Assembly: GCA_900550375.1 (NCBI GenBank)
Contig: URRP01000002.1
Location: 1 to 64,000 of the forward strand
Direction: 5' to 3'
DNA: 64,000 nt
Origin: an uncultured Alistipes sp.
GTDB lineage: Bacteria > Bacteroidota > Bacteroidia > Bacteroidales > Rikenellaceae
The notes below the pieces were generated by a model, which was not told the DNA's origin, did not search any database, and saw nothing but the letters and a program-made list of their open reading frames with translations. Position numbers and translations under genes: made by a program. Shown here in pieces: positions 1-7,976 of the stretch. Position 1 is the first letter of the stretch. Every line of letters begins with the position of its first letter.

Positions 1-994
1 GCAGCGAGAAGATCGTGGCGAACTTCTCTTCCAGCACGAACGAGAAGTCGCGCGAGCGTACCGTCAGGAATACCTGATCCTTCTTGAGAATCAGGATCGG
101 AACGGTCACGGGCGCCGACGTGCCGCGAATGACCGTTCCTGGCTTGCGTTTGTCGCCGAACGGGCGGACGTAGAGCGGGATATTTTTGTTTTGCAGCGGC
201 TTGATCGTCTTGGGGTGGATGATCTGCGCGCCGCTGTATGCCAGCTCGATCGTGTCGAGGTAGTTCAGCTCTTTGATCTGCTCGGCGTCGGGAAAAGTCT
301 TGGGATCGGCGTTCAGCACGCCGTCGACATCTTTCCACACCGACATCGACTCCGCGCCGAGGATATTGGCCACCACGGCCGCCGAGTAGTCCGAACCCTC
401 GCGGCCGAGCGTCGTGGTCGTTCCGTCGGGTGCCCCGCCGATGAAGCCCTGCCCGACGAAGATCCTCTCTGCGGCCCCTTCCACTTCGGCCAGCAGCCGG
501 AACGCCGAAGCGTCGATATCGACCGAAGCATCCTTGTGACGCTGCTGTGTGACCAGCGCGCGGCGCATGTCGATCCAGTGGTTGGCGACACCCGCCGAAG
601 CGAGGTACTCCGAAACGACGGTCGTCGAGAGCAGTTCGCCGAAGGCGACGATCGTGTCGTACCACAACTCCGCGTCGGACGGGCGGTACAGGGTCTCGGC
701 GGCTACTTTTTCCAGCTCGGCAAAAAGCGCTTCGACGCGCTCCAGACGGGTCGGACGGTGCCAGAGGTCGTCGATGATCGCCGCGTGATACTCGCGCAGC
801 TGCGCGATCTCGGCGGCCGATTTTTCGCGGTCGCCCTTCTGAACCCCTTCGAATACCCGCTCCAGCGCGTTGGTCGTCTTGCCCATCGCCGAGACGATGA
901 TGAAGAGATTCTGTTCGTCGTCGATAATGTTGCGCAGGTTGCGCACCCCCTCTGCATTGCGGACCGATGCTCCGCCGAATTTATAGACCTTCAT
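1..994 (-). CDS. lysC: Aspartokinase, monofunctional type (partial)
   Basis: Aspartokinase phosphorylates L-aspartate, the first step of the lysine, threonine and methionine branch. The gene is read on the minus strand from the ATG at 994; about 331 residues are visible and the C-terminus lies beyond the window start. The N-terminus is MKVYKFGGASV, the KFGG-S signature of the family, followed by the amino-acid kinase domain. An ACT-like regulatory segment begins near residue 305. No homoserine dehydrogenase Rossmann motif is visible, so the short lysC type is more likely than the ThrA fusion, but the missing end prevents proof. asd and dapD of the same pathway lie within 7 kb, not in one operon. 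Confidence 0.92.
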   Translation of the reverse strand, partial: MKVYKFGGASVRNAEGVRNLRNIIDDEQNLFIIVSAMGKTTNALERVFEGVQKGDREKSAAEIAQLREYHAAIIDDLWHRPTRLERVEALFAELEKVAAETLYRPSDAELWYDTIVAFGELLSTTVVSEYLASAGVANHWIDMRRALVTQQRHKDASVDIDASAFRLLAEVEGAAERIFVGQGFIGGAPDGTTTTLGREGSDYSAAVVANILGAESMSVWKDVDGVLNADPKTFPDAEQIKELNYLDTIELAYSGAQIIHPKTIKPLQNKNIPLYVRPFGDKRKPGTVIRGTSAPVTVPILILKKDQVFLTVRSRDFSFVLEEKFATIFSL

Positions 995-1006
995 ATCTTT
1001 GTTTAC

Positions 1007-1072
1007 CGTTTTACCTTGTTCGGGCGTTCGTTCTCTCCCGCCGCGCATGGCCGCTTCGCGGGTTCCGACAAT
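1007..1072 (+). repeat. 66-bp direct repeat, copy 1
   Basis: This begins CGTTTTACCTTGTTCGGGCG and matches 1155-1220 except for two bases at the ATGG/ATAA position. It occupies the gap upstream of the aspartokinase start. Just after it, 1082-1101 is an inverted repeat (CCTCCCTTT...AAAGGGAGG, 9-bp stem). Confidence 0.85.
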
Positions 1073-1154
1073 CTCACCAAACCTCCCTTTGAAAAGGGAG
1101 GCTTCCCTGCGGAACGCATCCCTCTCGAACGTGCTATTTCGTGTTGCGATATCT

Positions 1155-1220
1155 CGTTTTACCTTGTTCGGGCGTTCGTTCTCTCCCGCCGCGCATAACC
1201 GCTTCGCGGGTTCCGACAAT
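1155..1220 (+). repeat. 66-bp direct repeat, copy 2
   Basis: Second copy of the 1007-1072 unit, 82 bp further on, ending 2 bp before the stop codon of the minus-strand peptidase gene. A related core (CCGCGCATGGCTGCTTCGCGG) recurs at about 14281, which suggests a dispersed intergenic element. Confidence 0.85.
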
Positions 1221-1222
1221 CC

Positions 1223-3370
1223 CTATTCGTCGGTCTTCGCCGGTTTGTACTCCGTTCCGGTATTGTAGAACAGGAAGGCGTAGCTGTCGGCCGCCTCGGC
1301 GATGCGCTTCGAAAGCGGTTTGCCGGCGCCGTGACCGGCATTCTGCTCGATGCGGATCAGCACCGGAGTGTCGCACGCCTGCGCGCGTTGGAGCGTCGCG
1401 GCGAACTTGAACGAGTGCGCCGGTACGACGCGGTCGTCGTGGTCGCCCGTCGTGACGAGCGTGGCGGGGTAGCAGACGCCTTCGCGGATGTTGTGCAGTG
1501 GCGAATAGGCGTAGAGCGTGCGGAACTGTGCTGCGTCGTCGCTCGTGCCGTATTCGGTCGCCCAGCCCCAGCCGATGGTGAAGCGGTGATACCGTAGCAT
1601 GTCCATCACGCCGACCGCCGGCAGACAGACGGCGAACAGGTCGGGACGTTGTACCTCGCAGGCACCCACCAGCAGTCCGCCGTTCGAGCCGCCGGCGATG
1701 GCCAGTTTCTTGCGCGAGGTGTACTTCTTGGCGATGAGGAATTCGGCCGCTGCGATAAAGTCGTCGAAGACCTGCTGTTTGCGGTCGAGCATCCCCGCCT
1801 TGTGCCACCGCTCGCCGTACTCCGAACCGCCGCGCAGATTGACGTTCACCACCACGCCGCCCTGCTCCATGAAGAGGATGTGCTCGGGTTTGAACGCCGG
1901 TGTGATATTGATCTGAAAGCCGCCGTAACCGTAGAGGTAACACGGATTGCTGCCGTCGAGGGGGATGCCTCGGCGATGCGAGACGAACATCGGCACGCGC
2001 TCCCCGTCGGTGGAGGTGAAGAAGAGCTGTTCGGTCTGGTATTGTGCCGCATCGAACGCCACCTGCGGCGTGTGGTAGCAGGTGGTGCGTCCCGTGGGAA
2101 TGTCGTAGCGGTAGATGGTCGGCGGCGCGGTGAAGGTGTTGAGCGAGAAGAAGATCTCCTGCTCCTTGTCCTTGCAGCCGAAGCTCGGCACCGACCCGAT
2201 GGCCGGCAGCGGTACGTCGGCTTGCAGGTTGCCTTCGTAGTCGTATTTGTAGATTTTGCTTTGTGCGTTCTGGAGGTAGTTTGCCCACAGGTAGCCGCCG
2301 CCCTTCTCGACCGCTTCGAGCAGGTTGTCGGGGTGCTCCGCGATGACCGTCTCCAGCCCGCGGGGTTCGCGCAGGTCGATGCGTGCCAGCCGGTAGTTGG
2401 CCGCGTTGTCGTTGGTCACCACGTAGAGTTTATCGTCGCGACACTCGACCGGTGCGTAATCGTATGCGAAGCCGGGCAGCAGCGTGCGGAATTTCTCCTC
2501 CGACTTTTCCGCCGGCCGGAAGCGGATTTCACTGCCCGACGTGCCTTCGGAGGCGAGGATGAAGAGCCAGCGGCCGTCGTCGCTCTCCCAACCGCTGAAG
2601 TACCTCAGCGGATGTTCGGGGTCGCTGTACACGAGCCGGTCGTCGGCCTGTGCCGTTCCCAGACGGTGGTAGTAGACTTTCTGATACTCGTTCTTCGACG
2701 AGTATACGTTTGCCTTCGGTGCGTCGTAGGCGCTGTAATAGAATCCTTCGGAGTCGGGAGCCCATGTCGCGCCCGAGAATTTCACCCATTCGATCGTCTC
2801 CTGCGTCGACTGGCCCGTGGCGGTCTCCACGACGTGAATCGTCACCCAGTCCGAACCGGCTTCGGCGGCGGCGTATGCGCACCAGCGGCCGTCCTTCGAG
2901 AACGAAATGTCGACGAGCGCCGTCGTTCCGTCCGCCGAGAGGGCGTTCGGGTCGAGGAACAACTCGCCTTCGGCCGTGAGCGAACGTTTGCGCCACAGCG
3001 CCGACTGGTTTTGCAGGCCGTCGTTGAAGAAATAGTAGTAATAGTCGCCGTGCCGTTCGGGCGCACCCTCCTTGGGATAGTTGTAGAGCGTCGTCAACCG
3101 CTCTCCGATCGCCTGACGGGCGGGCAGCCGATCGAGGTAGTCGCGCGTAACGGCGTTCTCGGCTTCGACCCATGCGGCGGTTTCGTCCGAATTGTCGTCC
3201 TCCAGCCAGCGGTAGGGGTCGGCGACGCGCGTACCGTGGTAGTCGTCGGCGACGGTCGTGTCGCGTCGTGTGTCGGGATAGGGCAAATGGCTTATTTTCA
3301 TCTGTTTGTTACAACCTGCCAGCAGTGCGACGGCTGCGAGTGTCGTCGCCGCGCATAAGTATCGTTTCAT
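1223..3370 (-). CDS. Prolyl oligopeptidase (S9A), secreted lipoprotein
   Basis: Serine peptidase that cleaves short peptides after proline. The N-terminus MKRYLCAATTLAAVALLAGC is a lipoprotein signal with lipobox LAGC, so the protein should be anchored in the envelope. I chose the ATG at 3370; an upstream in-frame ATG at 3382 only adds MERP. The first part is the N-terminal strand plus seven-bladed propeller typical of S9A (PYRWLEDDNS near residue 55). The C-terminal alpha/beta hydrolase domain carries the triad motifs GGSNGG (Ser), GDHDDRV (Asp) and ENAGHGAGK (His). At about 715 residues it has normal family length. It is divergent from dapD, and a -7 box (3494-3501) sits about 120 bp upstream. 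Confidence 0.93.
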   Translation of the reverse strand: MKRYLCAATTLAAVALLAGCNKQMKISHLPYPDTRRDTTVADDYHGTRVADPYRWLEDDNSDETAAWVEAENAVTRDYLDRLPARQAIGERLTTLYNYPKEGAPERHGDYYYYFFNDGLQNQSALWRKRSLTAEGELFLDPNALSADGTTALVDISFSKDGRWCAYAAAEAGSDWVTIHVVETATGQSTQETIEWVKFSGATWAPDSEGFYYSAYDAPKANVYSSKNEYQKVYYHRLGTAQADDRLVYSDPEHPLRYFSGWESDDGRWLFILASEGTSGSEIRFRPAEKSEEKFRTLLPGFAYDYAPVECRDDKLYVVTNDNAANYRLARIDLREPRGLETVIAEHPDNLLEAVEKGGGYLWANYLQNAQSKIYKYDYEGNLQADVPLPAIGSVPSFGCKDKEQEIFFSLNTFTAPPTIYRYDIPTGRTTCYHTPQVAFDAAQYQTEQLFFTSTDGERVPMFVSHRRGIPLDGSNPCYLYGYGGFQINITPAFKPEHILFMEQGGVVVNVNLRGGSEYGERWHKAGMLDRKQQVFDDFIAAAEFLIAKKYTSRKKLAIAGGSNGGLLVGACEVQRPDLFAVCLPAVGVMDMLRYHRFTIGWGWATEYGTSDDAAQFRTLYAYSPLHNIREGVCYPATLVTTGDHDDRVVPAHSFKFAATLQRAQACDTPVLIRIEQNAGHGAGKPLSKRIAEAADSYAFLFYNTGTEYKPAKTDE

Positions 3371-3493
3371 CGGTCTTTCCATTCATCTCGAGAATACAGG
3401 GGCAAAGACGATACACGTCCTGCGCAAACGATGGAGTTGCGGGCCGTTTGCCGGAAATGTAAACCTAATCTGAGCCTAACGTTAATCTTCGGG

Positions 3494-3501
3494 CAAAGAT
3501 A
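3494..3501 (-). promoter_or_regulatory. -7 box TATCTTTG for the prolyl oligopeptidase gene
   Basis: Minus-strand match to TAnnTTTG, implying a leader of roughly 118 nt. No TTTG -33 element is seen at the right distance. Confidence 0.45.
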
Positions 3502-3522
3502 GGAAAAGTTCGAAGATTTGCG

Positions 3523-3530
3523 TAACTTTG
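3523..3530 (+). promoter_or_regulatory. -7 box TAACTTTG for dapD
   Basis: Matches the Bacteroidetes TAnnTTTG box and ends 23 bp before the dapD ATG, giving a leader of about 17 nt. It overlaps the -33 region of the divergent promoter at 3494-3501. Confidence 0.5.
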
Positions 3531-3553
3531 GCTGTTAAAAACCGGTAAAGATT

Positions 3554-4381
3554 ATGTACGACGAACTGAAGACAATCATCGAACGGGCGTGGGACGACCG
3601 CAGCCTGTTGCAGGACGATACGACTAAAGCAGCCATCCGCGAGGTGGTGGAGCTCATCGACAAGGGCCTTCTGCGCACGGCCGAACCCGTCGACCTCGCG
3701 CGCAGCGAGTGGCGGGTTAACGAGTGGGTCAAGAAGGCCGTGATCCTCTATTTCCCGATTCAGAAGATGCGCATCCTGCGTGCCGGCGAACTGGAGTGGT
3801 ATGACAAGATGGATATGAAACACGACTACGACCGTCTGGGCGTGCGTGCCGTGCCCCATGCCGTGGCGCGTTACGGCGCCTACATCGCCCCGGGAGCCAT
3901 TCTCATGCCCTCGTATGTCAACATCGGCGCCTATGTGGGCGAGGGGACGATGGTCGACACGTGGGCCACGGTCGGGTCGTGCGCCCAGATCGGCAGCCAC
4001 GTCCACCTATCGGGCGGCGTGGGGATCGGCGGCGTGCTCGAACCCGTGCAGGCCGCGCCCGTGATCGTCGAGGACAACTGCTTCATCGGCTCGCGCGCCA
4101 TCGTCGTCGAAGGGGCGCACGTCTGCCGCGAGGCGGTGCTCGGCTCGAATACGGTCATCACCGGTTCGACCCATATCATCGACGTCACGGGAGCCGAACC
4201 GGTCGAGTACCGAGGCTATGTTCCGGCGCGTTCGGTGGTGATTCCGGGCAGCTATGCCAAGAAATTTCCGGCAGGAGAGTACAGCGTGGCGTGCGCGCTC
4301 ATTATCGGGCGGCGCAAGGAGTCGACCGACAAGAAAACCTCGCTCAACGATGCACTGCGCGACTTCGGTGTAGCGGTGTGA
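3554..4381 (+). CDS. dapD: 2,3,4,5-tetrahydropyridine-2,6-dicarboxylate N-succinyltransferase
   Basis: Transfers succinyl from succinyl-CoA to tetrahydrodipicolinate in the succinylase branch of lysine/diaminopimelate synthesis. The 275-residue protein has the family length. It has an N-terminal helical domain (about 1-95) and then a left-handed parallel beta-helix of hexapeptide repeats (roughly 105-240; for example IAPGAILMPS, VNIGAYVGEGTMVD, AQIGSHVHLSGGVGIGG). It ends with the family tail ALIIGRR...KTSLNDALR. DapD points to the succinylase route, not the DapL aminotransferase or dehydrogenase route. No other dap gene is adjacent. Confidence 0.96.
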   Translation: MYDELKTIIERAWDDRSLLQDDTTKAAIREVVELIDKGLLRTAEPVDLARSEWRVNEWVKKAVILYFPIQKMRILRAGELEWYDKMDMKHDYDRLGVRAVPHAVARYGAYIAPGAILMPSYVNIGAYVGEGTMVDTWATVGSCAQIGSHVHLSGGVGIGGVLEPVQAAPVIVEDNCFIGSRAIVVEGAHVCREAVLGSNTVITGSTHIIDVTGAEPVEYRGYVPARSVVIPGSYAKKFPAGEYSVACALIIGRRKESTDKKTSLNDALRDFGVAV

Positions 4382-4420
4382 TTGAACGATCGAGGACCGC
4401 ACGTTTCGCCGCGGGGATCC

Positions 4421-4622
4421 GTCATCCTGAGGAGGATGGGTGCCGGTGGTTTGTAGAGCTGTCATCCTGAGGAGGAATCTGTGAAGGATTCCGACGTGAG
4501 GATCGTGCGATTGGAGGGAGGCGTCCGACAGGGGTGGATTGCCGTGTCGCCGCAGGCGGCTCCTCGCAATGACGCAGAGCAGATGATTTCCACGCTCCAC
4601 GACGTTCCGCCCGGTATGACAG
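4421..4622 (+). repeat. Intergenic repeat mosaic (family shared with 36561-36955)
   Basis: This fills most of the 282-bp gap between dapD and birA and encodes nothing plausible. It holds two copies of GTCATCCTGAGGAGGA (4421 and 4461), then an ACGTGAGGATCG block, then GGTGGATTGCCGTGTCGCCG leading into GGCTCCTCGCAATGACGCAGAG (4533-4580). The same blocks occur in the same order twice near 36.6-36.95 kb. Confidence 0.85.
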
Positions 4623-4663
4623 AACGGATTTTAAATTCTTAATTTTTTTGATTCTTAACTGCC

Positions 4664-5413
4664 ATGATCTATCATATTGCGGAGACGACCTCGACCAACG
4701 ACCTCGCACGCGAGGCGTGTTACGGTCACGGCGACGTGATCTGCGCCGAGCGGCAGACGGCCGGCCGCGGTCAGCGGGGCCATACGTGGACGAGTCCCGA
4801 GGGGGTGAATCTTCTCTTTACGGTCGTGCTGTGCCCGACGTTTCTGCCTGTGGGCGAGCAGTTCCTGCTCTCGCAGGCCGTGGCGCTCGCGCTGATCGAC
4901 ACCTTCGATGCCTACGGGATCGATACCCGCATCAAGTGGACCAACGACATCTATGCCGGCGACCGCAAGCTGGTGGGTATCCTGATCGAACACAATCTCG
5001 CGGGCGAGCGGCTCGTGCGCACGGTGGCCGGCATCGGCATCAACGTCAATCAGACGGCGTTCGATCCCGCGCTGCCCAATCCTACGTCGATGGCGCTCGA
5101 AGCCGGCCGGCCGTTCGACCGCGAGGAGGTGCTCCACAGCTTCCATGCGGCGCTCATGCGGCGCTATGGCGCGCTCGAAGCGGGCGGCAAGGCCGCTCTC
5201 GCCGAAGCGTATCGCAGCCGCATGTATCGGCTCGGCGAACCGCAGACGTTCCGGCTGCCCGACGGCAGCCGTTTTACGGGTATTATTCGCGGCGTCCGCG
5301 CGGCGGGCGCACTGCTGGTCGAACATCCCGACGGGGCGGTGCGCGACTATCTTTTCAAAGAGATCGAATTCGAGGTGAAAAAATCGCCGGAGGGGTTTGG
5401 AATGAAGAAATAA
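4664..5413 (+). CDS. birA: Biotin--[acetyl-CoA-carboxylase] ligase
   Basis: Activates biotin to biotinyl-AMP and attaches it to the biotin carboxyl carrier lysine. It has 249 residues. The biotin/ATP loop GRGQRG is at 34-39 and KWTND at 91-95, with the GIGINVN strand and a small C-terminal beta domain following. There is no N-terminal helix-turn-helix, so this is a class I ligase without repressor function. It starts at the first ATG after an AT-rich stretch. The gcvH promoter overlaps its 3' end, so the two genes are close but separately transcribed. Confidence 0.94.
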   Translation: MIYHIAETTSTNDLAREACYGHGDVICAERQTAGRGQRGHTWTSPEGVNLLFTVVLCPTFLPVGEQFLLSQAVALALIDTFDAYGIDTRIKWTNDIYAGDRKLVGILIEHNLAGERLVRTVAGIGINVNQTAFDPALPNPTSMALEAGRPFDREEVLHSFHAALMRRYGALEAGGKAALAEAYRSRMYRLGEPQTFRLPDGSRFTGIIRGVRAAGALLVEHPDGAVRDYLFKEIEFEVKKSPEGFGMKK

Positions 5414-5426
5414 GGCTGTATCTTTG
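5396..5426 (+). promoter_or_regulatory. Promoter of gcvH (TTTG-N19-TATCTTTG)
   Basis: -33 TTTG at 5396-5399, inside the last codons of birA, and -7 TATCTTTG at 5419-5426, 19 bp apart. This is an exact match to the Bacteroidetes consensus. The predicted start is about 5433, a leader of about 32 nt. Confidence 0.8.
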
Positions 5427-5464
5427 TCCTGCGAACCGAAATATTCAACGAAAAATAATAAGAT

Positions 5465-5842
5465 ATGAATGTTCCTTCCAATCTGAAGTACTCCAACGAC
5501 CACGAATGGTGTCGTCTGGAGGGCGACACGGCTTACATCGGTATTACGGACTTTGCGCAGAGCCAGCTGGGCGATATCGTCTTCGTCGACGTGCCCACCG
5601 TAGGCGAGACCGTCGCCGCGGGCGAGGTTTTCGGCACGATCGAGGCGGTGAAGACCGTGTCGGACGCTTTCCTGCCCGTTTCGGGTGAGATCGTCGAGTT
5701 CAATGCGGCCGTCGATGCCGATCCCGCAGTGGTCAACAAAGATCCTTACGGCGAGGGCTGGCTCGTAAAGGTGCAGGTGAGCAATCCCGCCGAGTACGAT
5801 GCGCTGCTCACGGCGCAACAATATGCCGAGTTGATCGGCTGA
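5465..5842 (+). CDS. gcvH: Glycine cleavage system H protein
   Basis: Lipoyl carrier that shuttles the aminomethyl group between the P, T and L proteins of glycine decarboxylase. It has 125 residues, the usual length. The lipoyl domain has its modified lysine in GTIEAVKTVSD (Lys63) and the conserved NKDPYGEGWLVK further on. No gcvT or gcvP is adjacent. The gene has its own strong promoter and is followed at once by a long hairpin terminator, so it is probably monocistronic. Confidence 0.96.
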   Translation: MNVPSNLKYSNDHEWCRLEGDTAYIGITDFAQSQLGDIVFVDVPTVGETVAAGEVFGTIEAVKTVSDAFLPVSGEIVEFNAAVDADPAVVNKDPYGEGWLVKVQVSNPAEYDALLTAQQYAELIG

Positions 5843-5862
5843 TTTCGTCGGAGGCATAAGCG

Positions 5863-5898
5863 GACAGCGCCGCGATCGGTCACGATCGCGGTGCTGTC
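5863..5898 (+). terminator. Hairpin terminator downstream of gcvH
   Basis: Inverted repeat 5863-5878/5883-5898: a 16-bp stem with one G-U pair and a GTCA loop, 20 bp after the gcvH stop. The following T-run is weak (GTTCATTT). Confidence 0.7.
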
Positions 5899-5900
5899 GT

Positions 5901-6079
5901 TCATTTGGCGGATATCTTTTTATCGATACGCAATACGTGGCCGTCGTACCGGTCGCGATAGACTTCGGCGGCCTGCCGGTCAATCGTTCCCGAATCCGGT
6001 ACGTCGGAGTAGCGGATCGAAGCCTCGGAGATGCCGCTCGTCCGTGAATCGCCAGCACCGTAAAAAATACTTTTTTCAT
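5901..6079 (-). pseudogene. Remnant of a small secreted protein (frameshifted)
   Basis: On the minus strand an ATG at 6079 opens with MKKVFFTVLA, a typical signal-peptide start. The frame then becomes arginine/proline-rich. One reading-frame shift away, a credible protein tail begins GDSRTSGISEASIRYSDV and ends DKKISAK before a stop at 5901-5903. The second frame has no start codon and is closed by a stop just upstream of that ATG. The simplest reading is a short gene broken by a one-base indel. A sequencing error or a chance frame cannot be excluded. It lies between the gcvH terminator and the asd terminator. Confidence 0.4.
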
Positions 6080-6096
6080 GGTTGCCTCTGGATTAA

Positions 6097-6134
6097 TAAA
6101 AAAGAACGGTACCGTCGCAAGACGGTACCGTTCT
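6097..6134 (-). terminator. Rho-independent terminator, minus strand (asd)
   Basis: Perfect 14-bp stem (6103-6116/6121-6134, loop GCAA). On the minus strand it is followed by a T-run (complement of 6097-6102), about 165 nt after the asd stop. Confidence 0.85.
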
Positions 6135-6298
6135 CATAACGAGTATTTCGGACGGACGATCTGTCCGACCCGATTAAGGCAAAATTTCCCCTCCCCTTGT
6201 CTGTACGCCGCTGTCCGATCTGTCAGGCAGGGCCGCAGAGAAGGCTTCCGACCGGCGTGCCGGAAGGGAATTTATTTTCAGACCGTCGAAGTTCATCT

Positions 6299-7300
6299 TT
6301 ACCGGTTTTTCAGCAGCCACTCGGCGATCTGCACGGCGTTGAGAGCTGCGCCTTTGCGGATCTGGTCGCTCACGCACCAGAAAGCAAGTCCGTTGGGATT
6401 GGTCACATCGCGGCGGATACGCCCGACGAACACGGGGTTCTTCCCCGCGATGAAGAGCGGCATGGGGTAGACCTTCTGTGCCGGATCGTCCATCAGTACG
6501 ATTCCTTCGGCCGCAGCGAAGGCCGCACGCGCTTCATCGGGCGATACCGGACGCTCCGTCTCGAGCCAGATGCTCTCGCTGTGGGCACGCATCACGGGCA
6601 CGCGCACGCAGGTAGCCGACACCTCGATATCGGAGTGCATGATCTTACGCGTCTCGTGGTACATCTTCATCTCCTCCTTGGTGTAGTCGTTGTCGGTGAA
6701 GACGTCGATATGGGGAATGACGTTGTAGGCCAGCTGATAGGCGAATTTCTCGACCTTCGGTTCGCGGCCGTTCGCCAGATCGGCGTACTGTTGTTCCAGC
6801 TCGGCCATCGCCTGTGCGCCTGCGCCGCTGGCCGACTGATAGGTGGCTACATGCACGCGGCGGATGTGCGACACCTGTTCGATGGCTTGCAGCGCTACGA
6901 CCATCTGGATGGTGGTGCAGTTGGGGTTGGCGATGATGCGGCGCGGGGCGTTGAGCGTATCGCGTCCGTTGACTTCGGGGACGACCAGCGGCACGTCCGG
7001 CTCCATGCGGAAGGCGCTCGAATTGTCGATCATAAGCGCTCCGTGGCGGGTGATCGTCTCGGCGAATTCGCGCGAGATGCCCGCTCCGGCCGACGTGAGG
7101 GCGATCTCCACGTCGCGGAAATCGTCGTTATGTTGCAGCAATTTGACGGTGATGGGTTTCCCGCGAAACTGATAGGTTTTTCCGGCACTGCGTTCCGATC
7201 CGAACAACAGCAGTTCGTCCGCCGGCAGCGGACGTTCTTCGAGAATGCGCAGGAACTCCTGACCCACGGCGCCGCTTGCGCCGACAATTGCAATTTTCAT
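6299..7300 (-). CDS. asd: Aspartate-semialdehyde dehydrogenase
   Basis: Reduces aspartyl phosphate to aspartate semialdehyde with NADPH, the step after aspartokinase. It has 333 residues. The Rossmann motif GASGAVGQEF is at the N-terminus, the catalytic cysteine is Cys128 in NPNCTTIQ, and the substrate-binding region contains RVPVMRAHSES. The start is the first Met. It is transcribed alone on the minus strand: a -7 box lies at 7376-7383 and a strong terminator at 6097-6134. Confidence 0.96.
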   Translation of the reverse strand: MKIAIVGASGAVGQEFLRILEERPLPADELLLFGSERSAGKTYQFRGKPITVKLLQHNDDFRDVEIALTSAGAGISREFAETITRHGALMIDNSSAFRMEPDVPLVVPEVNGRDTLNAPRRIIANPNCTTIQMVVALQAIEQVSHIRRVHVATYQSASGAGAQAMAELEQQYADLANGREPKVEKFAYQLAYNVIPHIDVFTDNDYTKEEMKMYHETRKIMHSDIEVSATCVRVPVMRAHSESIWLETERPVSPDEARAAFAAAEGIVLMDDPAQKVYPMPLFIAGKNPVFVGRIRRDVTNPNGLAFWCVSDQIRKGAALNAVQIAEWLLKNR

Positions 7301-7375
7301 GGTCGATCTTCTTTAAGTATGGTTGAACGTTCGGGATTCGCACCGACATGCCGCAGCGCAGAGTACCTCCCGATG

Positions 7376-7383
7376 CAAAAGTA
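7376..7383 (-). promoter_or_regulatory. -7 box TACTTTTG upstream of asd
   Basis: Minus-strand TAnnTTTG match 76 bp upstream of the asd start. No -33 TTTG found. Confidence 0.4.
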
Positions 7384-7421
7384 CGAAAATATACGACATT
7401 GCCCTCCCTGTCTCCGATTTT

Positions 7422-7937
7422 TTAGCCGACGGCCGTGTGCCGTGCCGCGTTGGAATCAAGCAGCAGTTCGTAGTCGACGACGTCCAGCCAGCGGTCGAAT
7501 TTCTGCCCTACCTGCTTGAAGTGCGATACACGGCGGAAGCCGAAGGTTTCGAAGAGCCTGCGGCTCGCCTCGTTTTCCGCGGTGATACAGGCGATCAATG
7601 CGTGGCATTCCATCGAGCGGCACGCATCGATGAGCCGCTGCACGAGCTGCCGGCCGATACCGAGTCCCGTGCTGTCGGGGGCGACGTAGACGGTCACCTC
7701 CATCGTCTGCCGGTAGGCTGCACGCTCCTTCCAGCGGTGGGCGTAGCAGAACCCTGCGATCTTGCCCTGCCGCTCGTAGATGAAATAAGGCCCTTCGGCC
7801 GTGAAGCGGGCCAGCCGCTGACGCATCTGTTCTTCGTCCAGCGGCTGCGTCTCGAAAGAGGAGACGCTGTGCAGCACGTAGTGGTTGGAGATCGCGGCGA
7901 TAGCCGCGGCGTCCTCCTCTTTGGGTTTGCGTATCAT
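7422..7937 (-). CDS. GNAT acetyltransferase, phosphinothricin acetyltransferase-like
   Basis: 171-residue GNAT protein that should acetylate an amino group using acetyl-CoA. It starts MIRKPKEEDAAAIAAISNHY. It has the Pat/Bar-like VTVYVAPDSTGLGIGRQLVQRLI segment (acetyl-CoA pyrophosphate loop) and ENEASRRLFETFGFRRV near the end, as in phosphinothricin or methionine-sulfone acetyltransferases. The true substrate is unknown. The start codon lies 39 bp from the stop of the upstream penicillin-binding protein gene, so it is probably its co-transcribed distal gene. Confidence 0.85.
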   Translation of the reverse strand: MIRKPKEEDAAAIAAISNHYVLHSVSSFETQPLDEEQMRQRLARFTAEGPYFIYERQGKIAGFCYAHRWKERAAYRQTMEVTVYVAPDSTGLGIGRQLVQRLIDACRSMECHALIACITAENEASRRLFETFGFRRVSHFKQVGQKFDRWLDVVDYELLLDSNAARHTAVG

Positions 7938-7976
7938 ACTTCGCGCGTGAGTTTCGGTTGAACCCGAAAAACCGTT

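Noticed and set aside
7422..7937. Antibiotic or herbicide resistance gene
   Set aside because: The Pat-like GNAT fold alone does not show resistance; housekeeping relatives are common and the gene sits in an ordinary cell-wall operon.
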